Positions 48,868 to 61,620 of a stretch of DNA of 64,000 nucleotides are shown here, one piece after another. The position numbers and the translations under genes were made by a program. The stretch is from Ophiocordyceps camponoti-saundersi (nom. inval.). Lineage: Eukaryota > Ascomycota > Sordariomycetes > Hypocreales > Ophiocordycipitaceae. The stretch's first letter is position 1, and each line of letters starts with the position of its first letter. The stretch spans positions 58,976-122,975 of the forward strand of contig PDHQ01000092.1 of the NCBI GenBank assembly GCA_003339415.1, given 5' to 3'. The notes under the pieces were generated by a model. It was given only the letters and a program-made list of their open reading frames with translations. It was not told the DNA's origin and ran no database searches.

Positions 48868-49167
48868 TATTAAAATCTAGCCCTTATATTATATTCGGGT
48901 TATAAACTTAAATATTAGACTTACGGATTAGCCTTATAATTAAATAATAAGGCTGCTGCTATCTAGCTTAGAGGCCTATAGCGGAAAGATTAAATAGAAT
49001 AGAATAAGAAAGATAGTTAAATAGGAAGGTAAATAAGCTTTAAAGGAAAGAGCGGTATATATAACTATTTAGTATGCTAGAGTGCGGCTTCCTTAGAAGC
49101 TCTCTATACGTGATTATTATTATATATAGCTTAGTAAATAAGTATCCCTTTAACTAGTCCCTTAATA
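48868..49167 (+). repeat. 3' LTR of gypsy B
   Basis: 300-bp partner of 35346-35645, differences mainly transitions; preceded by a polypurine tract at 48848-48862 and followed by CTCCG. Confidence 0.9.
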
Positions 49168-50169
49168 CTCCGCTTATATTATTATATTTTTATTATAAAT
49201 TTAATTTATATTAACTATATTATTAATAATAATTATTAAGGAATTTTACTAAGTTTTAGAATAATATCTTTTCGTATATAATTATATTATTAAAACTTTA
49301 TTTAATAACTTAATCTTTTTTTAAAAAGCTTTTTTACTACCTTATTATAAGGCCTATACTAGCACCCCCTTTATAATAAGAATATAACCTTTACTAGTTA
49401 AATATATTTTTTTTCCGAAAGTAATATAAAGCTACTTTAAATCGGACTAAAGCTTATAAATAGTATTTTAGAATATTACCGTAATAACGCTGCTAAGTAA
49501 TTTCCTTACTATAAAAGCTTAGCTTTATTTATAAAGTTTATAGTTAATATTTATTATAAATTATAATCGCCTTAAAGCCTTAAACTTAAAATAAAGTAGC
49601 TATAAAGTTAAAATAAATTATAAACTATTACTTATATCGCTTAGGAGTTTATTTTTTAATAGTTTTTTTTAGTATTTTAGCTATAATTATAGCTTATATT
49701 AAAGGAGTTTTACTCCCTTTAAAGCTATAAAAAAAGGAAATTATAGCTATAATAGCTAAGGAGATATTACTAACTAATAAAATTAAAGTAAAAAGAGCAC
49801 CTCTCTAAACTTTCTTAAACTCCGCTACTTATTTTATAATTACTTATATAAAGATAAAAGCGTCTCCTAAAATAATCTTACTAATACTTACCTTAGCTTT
49901 TAATAAGGTAATAAATATAGTAAATTTTTAAATCTAAGATTACTATAGTTTAAAATAAAGTTATATTTTAAGTAAAAAATTTTTATAGTTACGATTAACT
50001 TATATAGCGTTACCCTCCCCCTTAAAGTTACTCCGAGCGTAGCTAGCTATCGCTATAAAGTAATAAAGAGAGCGGAGTTCGCTTATAATATAAAAATAAG
50101 AAATCCGTATCCGCGTTACTATAAGCGCAGAATTTATAAAATATATAAAAGTTAGTTCCTTTTATCTTA

Positions 50170-50376
50170 AGAATTTTATTTATTCTTCTTATTAATTCCT
50201 ATTTTATTTTATTATCTAAAGTTTAACTTTCTAAAGTATAGCTATAATTTAAATATTAGATATTAGTATTTTTACTTTATTATATAAATTATATTATTAA
50301 GCGGCTTATATAATAAATATTACTTATATAATTAAAATAATACTTTTAACTAGTATTTATATTTTAGATTATTATA
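50170..50376 (-). repeat. 3' LTR of gypsy F, second piece
   Basis: Continues the LTR begun at 33814, from AGAATTTTATTTATTC to TTTTAGATTATTATA; matches the end of D (46720-46926). Confidence 0.88.
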
Positions 50377-53300
50377 TATTCCCTTTTTTATAATTTATAA
50401 CTTTATAAACTTTATTATAGAAAAATAATATAAGGTAAAAATAATAGTTAGTTTAGTAATTAGTTATTTTTATTTTTCTAAAAAAAGAAAAAGTATTTCG
50501 AAAAAACTTAATAAGGTAAAAATAATTAATTAGTTTTTATATAAAGTCCTTATAATTTATATTATTTATAATATTCCTCTTTTCTTAAGTTTTTAATTTT
50601 AAAAACTTCTTATTAAAGGTATTTTTCTTTATTATATTTTTTAATAAGTTTAGGTGCCTTACGTAGGTATTTTACAAGTTTCTAAGTATTTTCTTTAAAA
50701 GGGTATCCCTTCTATTTTATTAGATAATATACTATTCTTTTTTCTATCTTTTTATTTATAATAGCTTTAAGTTTATATTCTTCTTCTAATATTATAGTTT
50801 CGATATTTTCTTTTAATTTAGCATTTTTAAGTGCTTTTTCTAGTAAAGAAATATAAAATATAAAGTATATATATATTCTTTTAGGAAGTTTAAGCTTATA
50901 GTTAAAGTTATTTAGCTTTTCTTCTATAAGGAAAAGTTCTAATTTTTTAAATCCTAAGGACTAATTTAGCTATTTTATTTTTATATTTTTCTTTAATAAA
51001 TAAACTTTATTATTCTTATTAAATAAAGGTTCTTTTTCGCGTTTTTTATTATAATAATAACTAATTCTTTTAGATATAAAATCTAATTCTAATTTTATAT
51101 AAGAATATAATAATCTAAGCTACTTAGTATTAAGAATAGCTTTTTCTTTATTAGGTTTATTTAATAAGCTTAATTTATAAGCTTCTAAGTTAAATTTATA
51201 ATTCGCTATAGCGGGCGTTATTTAAATAAATTCCGATTCGGCGGTATTATAAGCTAATTAAGCTATAGGTAAGTTTATTACCTAATTATCTTATTCGTAA
51301 TTAATATAAGCTTTAAGGTATTATTTTAAAGTTTAATTTAAACGTTCTATAGCTCTGTTTATTTCTAAGTAAAAAGTAGTACTTAATTTATACTTAGTTC
51401 CTAATTTAGCTATAAGGCTAGCTTAAAATTTAAAGTTAAATTTAAGGTCTTTATTGCTTATAATAACTTTAAGTAAGCCCCTATCTGCTACTATAATTCT
51501 TAAAAATAAATAGCTTAATTTTTTAGTAAATAAAGCCTTTATCGTAAGTATAAAATAGCTATATTTAGTTAATCTATTAGTTATAACTAGGATAGAATTA
51601 TATTTTATATTAGTTATAAGGTTTACTAATAAGGGTAATTTAACTATAAAATTTATAGCTATATTTTCCTATAATTATTTAATAACTATTAGAAGTTATA
51701 AAAATTTATAAAGCTTATACTTAAAGGCTTTAGATTTATTATAAATATTATAGTTTTTAATAACTTTAATAATAGCCTTTTTAAGGTTTTTTATATTATA
51801 ATAAGCTTTAATTTTATTATAAGTTTTCTATATTCTTTAATAGCTGTAAATAGGTAATTTATAGAATTTTTTTATTATAATTTCTACTATATTAAAAGGT
51901 ATAAATAGCTTCTCTTTTAGATAAGCTAAGTTATCTATCTACTTAATATCTTTATAATCCTTAAAATTAGTATTTTTATAAGCTTCTTTAATTTATTTTA
52001 ATATAGAATTATTAGCTTTTACTTTAAATATAGCGTTTAAGGTATTTTATTCTAAATTTCCTTTATTATTTATTTTAAGGAAATTAGTTATTATAAGTAT
52101 TATATAAGTATCTAAATTAGGTCTTTTACTAATTATATTAGCTCTCCTATTTTCACTACTTTTTTATATATAATTTCGTAATTATAATTAGTAAAGAATT
52201 TAGCTTACTTAATTTATTAGCTATTAAAAGTTTAACTTATATTAAAATAGCTTATATTTTTATAATCGGTATAAATCTTTAATTTAAAATCACTTCCTAG
52301 TATATAATACTTAAATTCTTTAATAGCTTTAATAATAGCTAAGAATTCTTTATTATAAATAGGGTAATTTATTTCCGAATCTACTACCTTTTTAGAATAA
52401 TAAGCTATAAGATATAATATAGCGTTATTTTCCTAGCTTAATTAGGCTCCTATAGTATAGTTAGAAGTATTAGTTTCTAAAATTAAAAGCTATTTCGAAT
52501 TATAAGCTATTAATATAGGTGCTAAGATTAGCTTTTTTTTAAAGGAATTAAAAGCTATATTAGCTTTTTCGGTCTACTTAAAAGGTTTTTTTTTTAGCTA
52601 ACTTTATTACTATTAATATAAAAATAATTATATTAGAAAAGTCTTTAATAAACCTTTTATAATAATTATAATAACTTATAAATTACTATATATTTTTAAC
52701 TAATTTACGTATAAGCTAGTCCTTTAAGGGTTTTAATTTACTAAGGTTTATTTTAATATTATAAGGGGTTATAATAGTGCTTAGAAATTTTACTTTTTTA
52801 GAAAAGAATTCGCATTTCTTAGAATTTATATATAATTTAGCTTTTTATAAGGCTTCTAATACCTTTCTTATATAAATTTTATATTCTTCTAAAATATTTA
52901 AAAATATAATAATATTATCTAAATAAGCTATAGTAAATATATTTAAAAAATCTTTTAAAATATAATTAATATGTTTTTAGAAAGTAGTAAGGCAATTATA
53001 TAATTTTAGGGGTAATACTAAGTATTTATAACTTCCGTATCTAATTCTAAAAGCTATTTTATATTCGTCTCCTTTTATTATTTATATTTAGTAATAAACT
53101 AATTTTAAATCTAGCTTAGTAAAATACTATTTCTAACTTAATCTATTTTTTAATTTGATAATTAATAATATAAGCGTTCTATCTTTTATAATATTATTAT
53201 TTAGTTTTCGATAATTTATTATAGGTCTTAATTTATTTTTTTCTTTACCTAATTTATTAGCGAAAGTAATAAGAGCTTTATAAAGGCTTTTAGAAGGCCT

Positions 53301-55355
53301 TATATATCCTTTTTTAGCTATTCTTCTAAATATTCTTTTAATACCTTTAATTATTTTTTATTACTATTTTAAATTCGTATAAATCAAGGTTCCAAATTAG
53401 GCTTTAATTTAATTTTATAATCTTATAAACTTCTTTTAGGTAAGGTACTATTTAGGGGTTTTTTATATATATTTAAAAATTCTTTTAGAATTTTTTTAGG
53501 TATTAATTTATAGCGTTTTAATTTTTTTTTAGAAGAAGAAGCTATTTCTTCCTTATAACTTACGCTAGAAATAATAGCTAATATAGTAATATATAGTATT
53601 TTATTATAATTTTTATTATCTTTAGTTTTATTATAAAGTTCTTACTTATAATAATAATATTTATTTCTTATATTTAATTTCTAATTATTATTAAAGAAGT
53701 TTTTACTTTTTTTAGCTTCTTTTATTAAACTATTTTTATTATTAGGGCTTCTCGCCTCTTTAAAATTTCTTAAGCTAAATCCTTTATAAAGATTTTATAA
53801 AACTTTATTAAATCTAATATTTTCTTTATTCTTATTATAATTATAATTAAGGTCATTTTTATTATAATTACTTATATTTTATTATTTATTCTTATAATAA
53901 TTATTTTTTATAAATTTAAATTACTTATTTTTTACACTTAACTTACTTCTATTAGTATTTTTAAAAATCTTATAATTAAGCTTCTTACTATTCTTATAAT
54001 TATACTTTCTTAGCTTATTCTTCCTTTTAGATCCCGTTTAATTATTTTCACTAATATTATTATTAAAAGTATTAGATATTAAATAGTTATTTATAAATTT
54101 AACTTAGCCGGTTTTCTAATTAATTTGCGGATTACATTTATAAAGAAAAGGATAACTTAATATTATATTATATTTTATTATTTTAAAAATATTAAAAGTA
54201 TTAGTAAAAATATAAGGTTTTATTTTAAATTTAAAGTAATTAATTTTATATAAAATTAAACCCTTATTAAATTAAAAGTTATATCTTCTAGCATTCCTTA
54301 TTATATTAAGCGTTTTCTTTCTTATATAGCTTAAATTTAGACGTTTAATAGCTATAGGTAAAATATAATTACTAGCAGCTTCGCTATCTATAAAGGCAGT
54401 TATTATTTTATTTTTATATCTTAAAGTAAAAGTTAGTTTAAAGATAAGGATTTTAGTATTATCGGCTCTAATTATAATAATATTAATATATTATAGTTTA
54501 AGATAATTATAACGCCTTTTTATTCTTAAATCCTTATTAAAATCTATATTAAAATCCTTTTTTATTAGCTATATCTTTATTTACCTTTCTTAAATAGAGG
54601 CTTTTCCTTTTCCTTTAAGGTTTTCCTTAAATTCTTCGGGCTATATTAGAAAATCCTACTTTCTAAAGCTATTTTCTTCGGTAAGGGACCTACTTCCTAC
54701 AAGTCTTTTAATTAATAGTTCTCTTATAAAACTAATTATAGCTTAAATTATATTTAATTTAATACTAAGAGTTCGGGGTTAAAAATTATAGTTATTTCCT
54801 TTATTTTTTTAAGAGTCCTATAATTAGTTTCCTTATTAAAAGCAAATTTTATTTCTTTAATAAAGAATTTTTTATTAATAAAGCTAGCTTTTTTATAAAA
54901 GGTTAGTAAGTATAGGTAATAGTTAGCATTCTATTTATCCCGTAAGTAAAATTTGCAGTCCTTATTATAGTTAAATTACTAGCTAAGACTATAATATGCT
55001 TATTAATACTTATTAAGGAATTCTTCTAAATACTATAAATATTAATATAATTCGTTATATAGAGGATAATTATTTTTCTTCTACTTTTTATATTCTTTTA
55101 AAATTAGTTTTTTTATTTTAATAAAGTGCTATATTTTTTATCTTCTTTTTTATTATTTATTTCTTAGATAAAATAAAGATATTTTACTATAAGAAAAGGT
55201 AATTCTTTTTTTTCTTTTTTAATTTTATCTTTTAAAATAAGGCTATCTTTTTTTTTTCTAAAATAGGTTTATAATCTTCCCTTATTCTATTAGGGTCGTT
55301 TATATAGTTAATAAGATTAAGGGTTAAAATCGAGCTTTCTAAAAAGCTATACTTT
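50377..55355 (-). mobile_element. Ty3/gypsy element F internal region, 5'-truncated
   Basis: Minus-strand homologue of element E: 54100-54190 is the reverse complement of E 61700-61790, and 55255-55353 of E 60560-60660. Reading the minus strand gives protease, RT (box YLDN at 52914-52925) and then RNase H/integrase toward the LTR at 50376. The similarity to E ends at about 55355, inside the gag-protease stretch, so the gag N-terminus and the 5' LTR are missing. Stops are common but domains are easy to follow. Confidence 0.82.
52200..53400 (-). pseudogene. Reverse transcriptase relic of gypsy F
   Basis: Minus strand reads AYLDNIIIFLNILEEYKIYI and KKVKFLSTIITPYNIKINLS, the same blocks as E. 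The second catalytic Asp is Asn (box 52914-52925), whereas E keeps YLDD. Confidence 0.85.
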
Positions 55356-58242
55356 AGTAGGGGAAGAAGGACACCCTAAGCGAGCGCAGCAGATACCTAA
55401 GGGGCGTAACTTCTTAGGTAACTAGAGTCTTTAACTAATATAAGGGGGGATCTCTAGCTATAGGGGGAGGCGCTAAATATAATTCTTTATAAGGAAAATA
55501 ATAGGAAGTCGATTTCCTATATAAAGATAAGAGTAGTAAGGGAGAAAAACTCGGGGACTATTTAATTAATAGTTAAAAACTTTAAAATAGGTATTTAAAT
55601 TAGTAATTTAAGGTATAAAAATATAAAGTTTAAAATAAAGTTATAATTCCGTTTAGTAAAGTTTTTACTATAAATCCTCTCTATAACTTAATTTATAAGA
55701 TATAACTTTTATAAAAGCTATAAAAATAAGCTTAAGGGCTAATTCTTACTTAATTCCTTCCTCTTTACGAGGAAACTAAACTATACTATATACTTAGTAA
55801 TAGCCCCTTATCCCGTTATTATTACCCTTAATAGTTCTAAAGCGTTAAAATATCCGAGAACTAAAAAGACTTAAAGGACTATTTAATTATAACCTATATA
55901 AGCCCTTAATAACTTACTATCTTAGTTTAGCGTTATTTTTCTTTAAGGTATATTTTTTACCGCCGCTAAACTCCTCCCTAAGCGCGAGCTATAATAATAA
56001 GTAACTAACTTTTTTTTATAATTTAAATAAAATACGTATAAGCGCGGTAAAATAAAAGTAAAAAGGATTATAAGTAATAGGAAATAATAAGAAACTCTAG
56101 CTACTTTTTTTTAGGTTCGAGCCCTTAAATATAGTAACTTTAATATTTATATTGCTTATCTATTTATAATATATTATTCTAAGGGTTCTTTTTTTAAGCG
56201 CGTTCTTATACGATTAAATAGCTATTAACCGCCTAGTTAATCTTCGCCTATACTCTTAGGTATATAAGTTCTAGGAGTTATAAGCTAATAAATATATTAG
56301 TTCTTAAGATTATTAGAATTATTTTTAATATTTTAAGCTAGTTTTCTATTAGCGCTCTCTTAATATAAGCTATAATTAATCTTATAAAATTAAGAGCGAG
56401 ATATTTCCCTTAATATATAGGGCTATAATTATCCTTCTAAGCTATATAGTTCTTATAAGGAATTACTCCTCTAATCCTAAAATTAAGGGGGTTAGGATTA
56501 ACTAATTCCCTCCTAATATTAGCTATAGTAAGGCTTTCCTTAGGCTAAACTCTTAGGTTTTTAGCTAACTTATAATATATAAATTATATTAGTTTTAGGG
56601 TTCCTATATCCCTTTTCTATATTTTTCTTTTTAGAGATTTTTTTTATATTAGTAGGATTTTAGTTAACTTAGTTAGCAGCTTACCTACTATTTTCCTTAA
56701 ACTTTATTACGGGGAGGGGGCCGTAATCGCCTTAGCCTTAGTTCTTATCTTATCTAAGATTTCCGCTATTATCTTAAAACTTTTTAAAGTAGCTAGGTCC
56801 CTAAACTTAAGTAAAGATAAAGGACTAGATAACGGAACTATTTAATCGGTAGTTTAGTTATTTATAAGTTTATCCTTAGTAAGCGCCTTATTATCTTCCT
56901 TTTTATTCTTCTCCTTATTATAAATCTCTTCGTCCCCGGCCTTTTTACCTTAGTTAAAGTTATTATTATTAAGCTTATATTATTTTTCCTAATCTTCTTA
57001 AAGCTATCCTCTAATCTTTATAGCGCCTAAATATAATATAGTAATATAGTCCTCTTATATAAAATTATTAATAAAGATCTTAAGCGTAATAATTTAGAAT
57101 CTTTTAAAGATTTAGTAATAAGGGATAAGGATCTTAGAGTATAGGCCCCTAAGTATCGTTAATCTTATTTCTAGTTTAATTATAAGCTTTTTATAGTTTT
57201 CCTAGCTTCTTAGTTTAAAATTATACTTATCTCCTAAAAAATTAAACTATTTAGATTTTCGAATATTTAGTTTATTTACCCTAATAATATAAAGATTACT
57301 AATAGCTCTATTAATTAATTAGTTATATAAGTTCTTATAGCTATCTTAACTTCGAATAGCCTAATCTCTTAATAAGATCTTAAAGATAAGGGGCGCTTTA
57401 TCCTCTAATTTAAATTACTTTAAGCTTATCCTATACTTATTCGATAAGCTATTAATATATATATTAATTTTAAGGCTAACGAAACCTTAAGCCTAATATT
57501 AAAATATAGTAAAGGCTAGGTATCCGTATTTAAACTCTCCTTTCTATTAAGTCCTAAGGATAATAATATAATAAAAAGGGTAATTTCCCTAAACTTTAGC
57601 TAAGATATCCCTCTAAGCTATTATTACCTTTTTTAATTATAATACGCGTCCTAGATTTATTAAATTAAAATAATAAAAGATCCGGGCTTTCTAATTTTAG
57701 ATAAAACTACCTTAGTAATACCCGAAGTTTATATTACTCCCTCTAAAGTTAACTATATTACTTAAGAGGGGGTAACTATTTAATTCTTACTTTAAGTTAA
57801 ACCTTAGTATAGTATAGTTAAATTTCTTCCTAAATAGTATATTAGTATTTTCGCTAGCGTTAAGAGGTATTATAATTATTATTAGAAATATAAGTAAATA
57901 TACTTTATCTTAGATCTCCTTATTTAGGATTTTAATTATAGCCTCTAATTTAAAGCTAGTTACTTATAATTATTTCTACGCTTTAAAAATAAAACGCTTA
58001 ATATTATTAGCGTAATAATCCTAGTCGGTAATATCGTAAAAAAGTATAACCTTAGTAATTTTCCTATTAACTTAAAATATATCTAAGTATTTAATTTTAT
58101 TTATAAAGATCTTAATATATTCTTTTAGCTATACTATATATCTTATAAATTAAGGGGGTTATTTATAGTTAAGGGTTCGGGTAAAGTTAGGAGTTATTAC
58201 TAAGAACGGAAAGTTAGGCAACCTAAGCCTTATTATTACTTT
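55356..58242. other. Unassigned RIP-degraded sequence between F and E
   Basis: No domain recognised in either direction. The left edge (55365-55450) is CpG-rich (AAGCGAGCGCAGCAG). The stretch keeps moderate GC and pieces such as ILDKTTLVIPEVYITPSK on the + strand (57690-57745) that look like former coding DNA. Element E inserted at its right end. Possibly the 5' part of a non-LTR or other element. Confidence 0.45.
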
Positions 58243-59091
58243 TATAATAATCTAGGATATAAATACTAGTTAAAAGTACTATTCTTATTATATAAGTAGT
58301 ATTTATTATATAAACAGCTTAATAATATAATTTATATAATAAAATAAAAATACTAGTATCTAGTATTTAAATTACGGCTAAACCTCGGAAGGTTAAACCC
58401 CGGATAATAGGATAAGATAATATAGATAAGAATAACGAATAAAATTCCTAAGATAAGAAGAACGGTTAGAGACGGTTAAAAACGGAAAGAAATATTAGCT
58501 ATTATAAATAAAAAATTATCTATTATAATTTATTATTAGCCTAGAAGCTAATAGAACATAATAGAATAGAATAAAGCTATTCTATTCGCTAAGGAATATA
58601 GTAAATTTAAAATTAAAGGTTAATTTTAAAGTAAGAATTTAATTTTAAAGTAAAAGAATACGATAGAAGTAAATAAAATAAGATAAAGCTATTCTATTCG
58701 CTAGTATATTTATAATATAAAGCTTCTACGGTATTCTATAGCTTTCTAGCTAGCTTATATAATTAGATAGTTTCTTAGAGAAGGAAAACTATAAAAGGAA
58801 GGCTTCCTTCCCTTAAAGGGTCTTTCCTTTCCTTCTTCTCTAAGCTTTTAATCTAAATAATTTACACCTTAAAAGCCTACTCTTTATAACCTTCCCCTAC
58901 CTTATAAAATATTCCTATTTAGGAAGTTCTTACTTATTTATGCTTTATGAATTTCCTATTCCGGCTACCTATTGCCCGGTTAAAGTAAGTAAAGCCCCTT
59001 ACTTTCTTATTACCCCTTTTCTCTTTATCTTTAGAAGCTTAGATTAAGGGCTACGAGTAAGATTAGGTAATTACGGGTACGATCCGTAACA
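58243..59091 (+). repeat. 5' LTR of gypsy E
   Basis: Starts TATAATAATCTAGG (TG to TA) and ends GATCCGTAACA; reverse complement of D and of the F LTR pieces. The five bases before it are ACTTT. Confidence 0.9.
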
Positions 59092-59349
59092 CGTTAAAAG
59101 CTTCTTTACTACTATAACTGCCTTATAGGTACGAAGAATAAGAAGAGAGTGTGCTAAAGAATTCCTTTCCTAAAAAAACGGAAAAAATAGAGAAAATAGA
59201 AAAAACAGAAAAACAGTACTTTTTTAATCGCATATATCTTCACGGAAATAAAAGGTAAAAATCCACTTTTTTCTTTCCTAATTAGGAAATAAGCGGCGCT
59301 ACCTAGTAGTATATAATATATCTAATATAACCTCCCCTATACCCCCCTA

Positions 59350-60110
59350 TACCGCTACTAATCCTAGACCTATTATAGATATTAGTAAGGTCCCGAGACC
59401 TAAGTACTATAGCGGGAAAGATAACGATTTATAAGCGTTCTTAACTAATATTAGAGCTTATTTTAGGCTCTATTCTTCCGCCTTTTATAACGAACCTATA
59501 AAGGTAATTTATACTTTTACTTACTTAGAAGGTATAGCTTTAGACTAGTTCGAACCTATATTAAGGAATTATTTAAGACTTACGGATAATCGAGAAGAAG
59601 AAACGGAGCTTATTTTTGCTAGCTTCGATCGATTCGAAGAAAAACTACGGGAAGTTTTCGGCTAGCAAGATAAAGTAAGAACTATAGAGTATAAATTATA
59701 AACCTTACGGTAAAAAGGGGCTGCTTCTAGCTACGCTACTAAATTTAGATAAATAACTAGTAAGTTAGACTAGGAAGACGAAGCCCTTATAGCTATTTTT
59801 TACGAAGGACTAAAAGAAGAAGTTAAAAACGAATTATATAAGTAAGATAGACCTAAAGAACTATCTACTTATATAGCTTCTACTATTAAAATCGACGATC
59901 GACTCTTCGAAAGAAAGTAGTAAAAATAAGGAAGTAAAAATACCTCTTCTTATATTAATAAAGGTAATAAAAAATATAAGAAAAATTACGCTAACCGAGG
60001 AGACCTTATAGATTTAGATATAGTATCCTCGAAGCCTATTATCTGCTTCTTTTATAATAAAGAAGGCTATATTTTAAAAAACTGCTTTAAAAAATAAGGA
60101 AAAGGAAAAG
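59350..60110 (+). pseudogene. gag relic of gypsy E with damaged zinc knuckle
   Basis: Reads VPRPKYYSGKDNDL-stop-AFL, then a capsid-like segment with RFEEKLREVFG and IFYEGLKEEVKNELYK. At 60044-60085 the knuckle reads C-F-F-Y-N-K-E-G-Y-I-L-K-N-C: CX2CX4HX4C spacing with the second Cys and the His replaced by Tyr (TGT to TAT, CAT to TAT). A few stops only. Confidence 0.85.
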
Positions 60111-61395
60111 GAATAGAAAAAACCTTTTCTACGAATAGTAAAACGATTAACGTTATTTCTTCCTACCTAGCTACTAATTATAATACGCTAGGCCTAAATA
60201 GGAAGGAACGGAGTGCTATTCGTAGTACGAAATTTAAACTGCCGACAAAAGAAGATAACTTAAACCGAGAGGAATACGAATTCCGAGAAGAACTAAGATA
60301 GTAATATAACCCGGAACTTATAGCTAATACGCTATTCCTAGATAGCTAGAATACGGTTAGGAATACGAAGAAGCCTTTAGAGCTTATAAGCCCTTTAGAA
60401 GCTAGTACGGAATTCGATTCCGGAGGAGAATTTTACCCGCCGGGTAAAAATAACCCTTTTAAAATATATAAGTAGGTTACGGAAGAATAGTTTAAAGATA
60501 GAAAAGAAGGAATTTAAGGAATTCCTTACTATTCTAACTTACCTAGCTTATATAGCCTTTCGGAAGACTCGATTTCTACCCTTAGTCTTAACGATTATAT
60601 TAACGACCCTAATAGAATAAGGGAAAACTACGAACCTATCTTAGAAGATAACCTTATTCTAGAAGATAAAATTAAGAAGGAAGAAGAAGAATTACCCCTT
60701 CTTACGGTAGAATACCTTTATACTATCGAAACCGATAGTAAAGAAGAAGACGAAAAAATATAGTATTTTATTAAAATAAAGGAATTAATTCTAAAGGAAT
60801 TTAAAGACTAGAAAAATAATAACTACTTTCCTTATAACGAATTATTTTAGCACTTAAGGTACCTAGAAGAATTCTTCGATAAGTATAAGTAAGCGTATTA
60901 TAATCTTAGCTAGTAATTTTACTACGATAAGGACTACGATTTTCACCTATAGGAAAAATAGAACGTTAATTATTACCTATCCTTACTAACTTTTTATAAG
61001 GAAGCTAGCTTTATCGACGAAAAGTTTTTTATTAAAGAAATAGAATTCCTTCTCGATAGGGAAACTAATTATAAGATTCTTAAGGAAAATAAGGGAAATA
61101 ATTACGATTTTCGACCCCGAATTCTTAGTATCGAATTAGATACGATTTAGGCTATACTTACCTCTATAAAAGAATTATTAACTAAAGGACCTATTAGAAG
61201 CGAATCCCCTACCGAGGAAAATAGTCCCGGAAGGTAGGATTTCTTAACGTAGCTTAAGGAATTTAAAAAAAACCTTAAAGGAAAAGGGAAAGCCTCTATT
61301 TAAGAAAGGTAAATAAAGGTATAACTAATAAAAATAAGAATTTTAGTAAGGATTTAGGAACGGAAAGGCGTTATTATTATCTTAACTATCCTAAA

Positions 61396-61620
61396 TTGCA
61401 AAGTATTAATACTATTATTATTAAAACTAATAGTACTAAAATCCCTATTTCTAGACTAACCTTTACTTTAAGATATAAAGGAAAAGAAGTAATTACCTTT
61501 ATAGATAGCGGAGCCGCTAGTAATTATATTTTACCTATAGCTATAAAACGTCTAAATTTAAGCTATATAAAAAAGAAAACGCTTAGTATAGTAAAAAACG
61601 CCGAAGGATTTAATTTTTAG
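61396..61620 (+). pseudogene. Aspartic protease segment of gypsy E
   Basis: A 74-codon open stretch of the pol frame, with ITFIDSGAASNYI carrying the active-site DSGA at about residues 37-40. It ends at a stop (FNF-TAG, likely from TGG). Homologous to F at about 54300-54450 on the other strand. A remnant, not an independent gene. Confidence 0.85.

Larger units (their letters stand above)
35346..49167 (+). mobile_element. Ty3/gypsy (chromodomain-type) retrotransposon B, carrying C and D
   Basis: LTRs of exactly 300 bp at each end (35346-35645, 48868-49167), with target duplication CTCCA on the left (35341-35345) and CTCCG on the right (49168-49172). Ends read TGTTAAGG...CCTTAATA, originally a TGTTAAGG/CCTTAACA palindrome. 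A purine tract AGGAGAGGGAAGGGA sits just before the 3' LTR. Own sequence: gag-like region to 36834, protease/RT/RNase H/integrase from 42930 to 46069, and integrase C-part with a chromodomain-like relic from 46932 to about 47880. It is interrupted by copia C and solo LTR D. Confidence 0.88.
34459..50155. mobile_element. Repeat A' (about 1.87 kb of its own sequence), interrupted by B
   Basis: Its own sequence is 34459-35345 and 49173-50155, matching window positions 1-1831. It is inserted in the F LTR with a 14-bp duplication: TTCCTCTTATCTTA (34445-34458) and TTCCTTTTATCTTA (50156-50169), one C/T difference. No LTR and no clear inverted termini. A long target duplication without LTRs would fit a non-LTR retrotransposon, but no LINE domain was recognised. 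Confidence 0.72.

Noticed and set aside
55354..55359. CTTTAG at the F truncation point as target duplication of F (K2 has CTTTAG before the F LTR)
   Set aside because: A target duplication should abut an LTR end, whereas here F is broken within coding sequence and K2 sequence does not resume; likely coincidence.
57850..57920. Possible zinc-knuckle relic (tyrosine-rich RYYNYY stretch)
   Set aside because: Spacing does not fit CX2CX4HX4C when Tyr is read as Cys or His.
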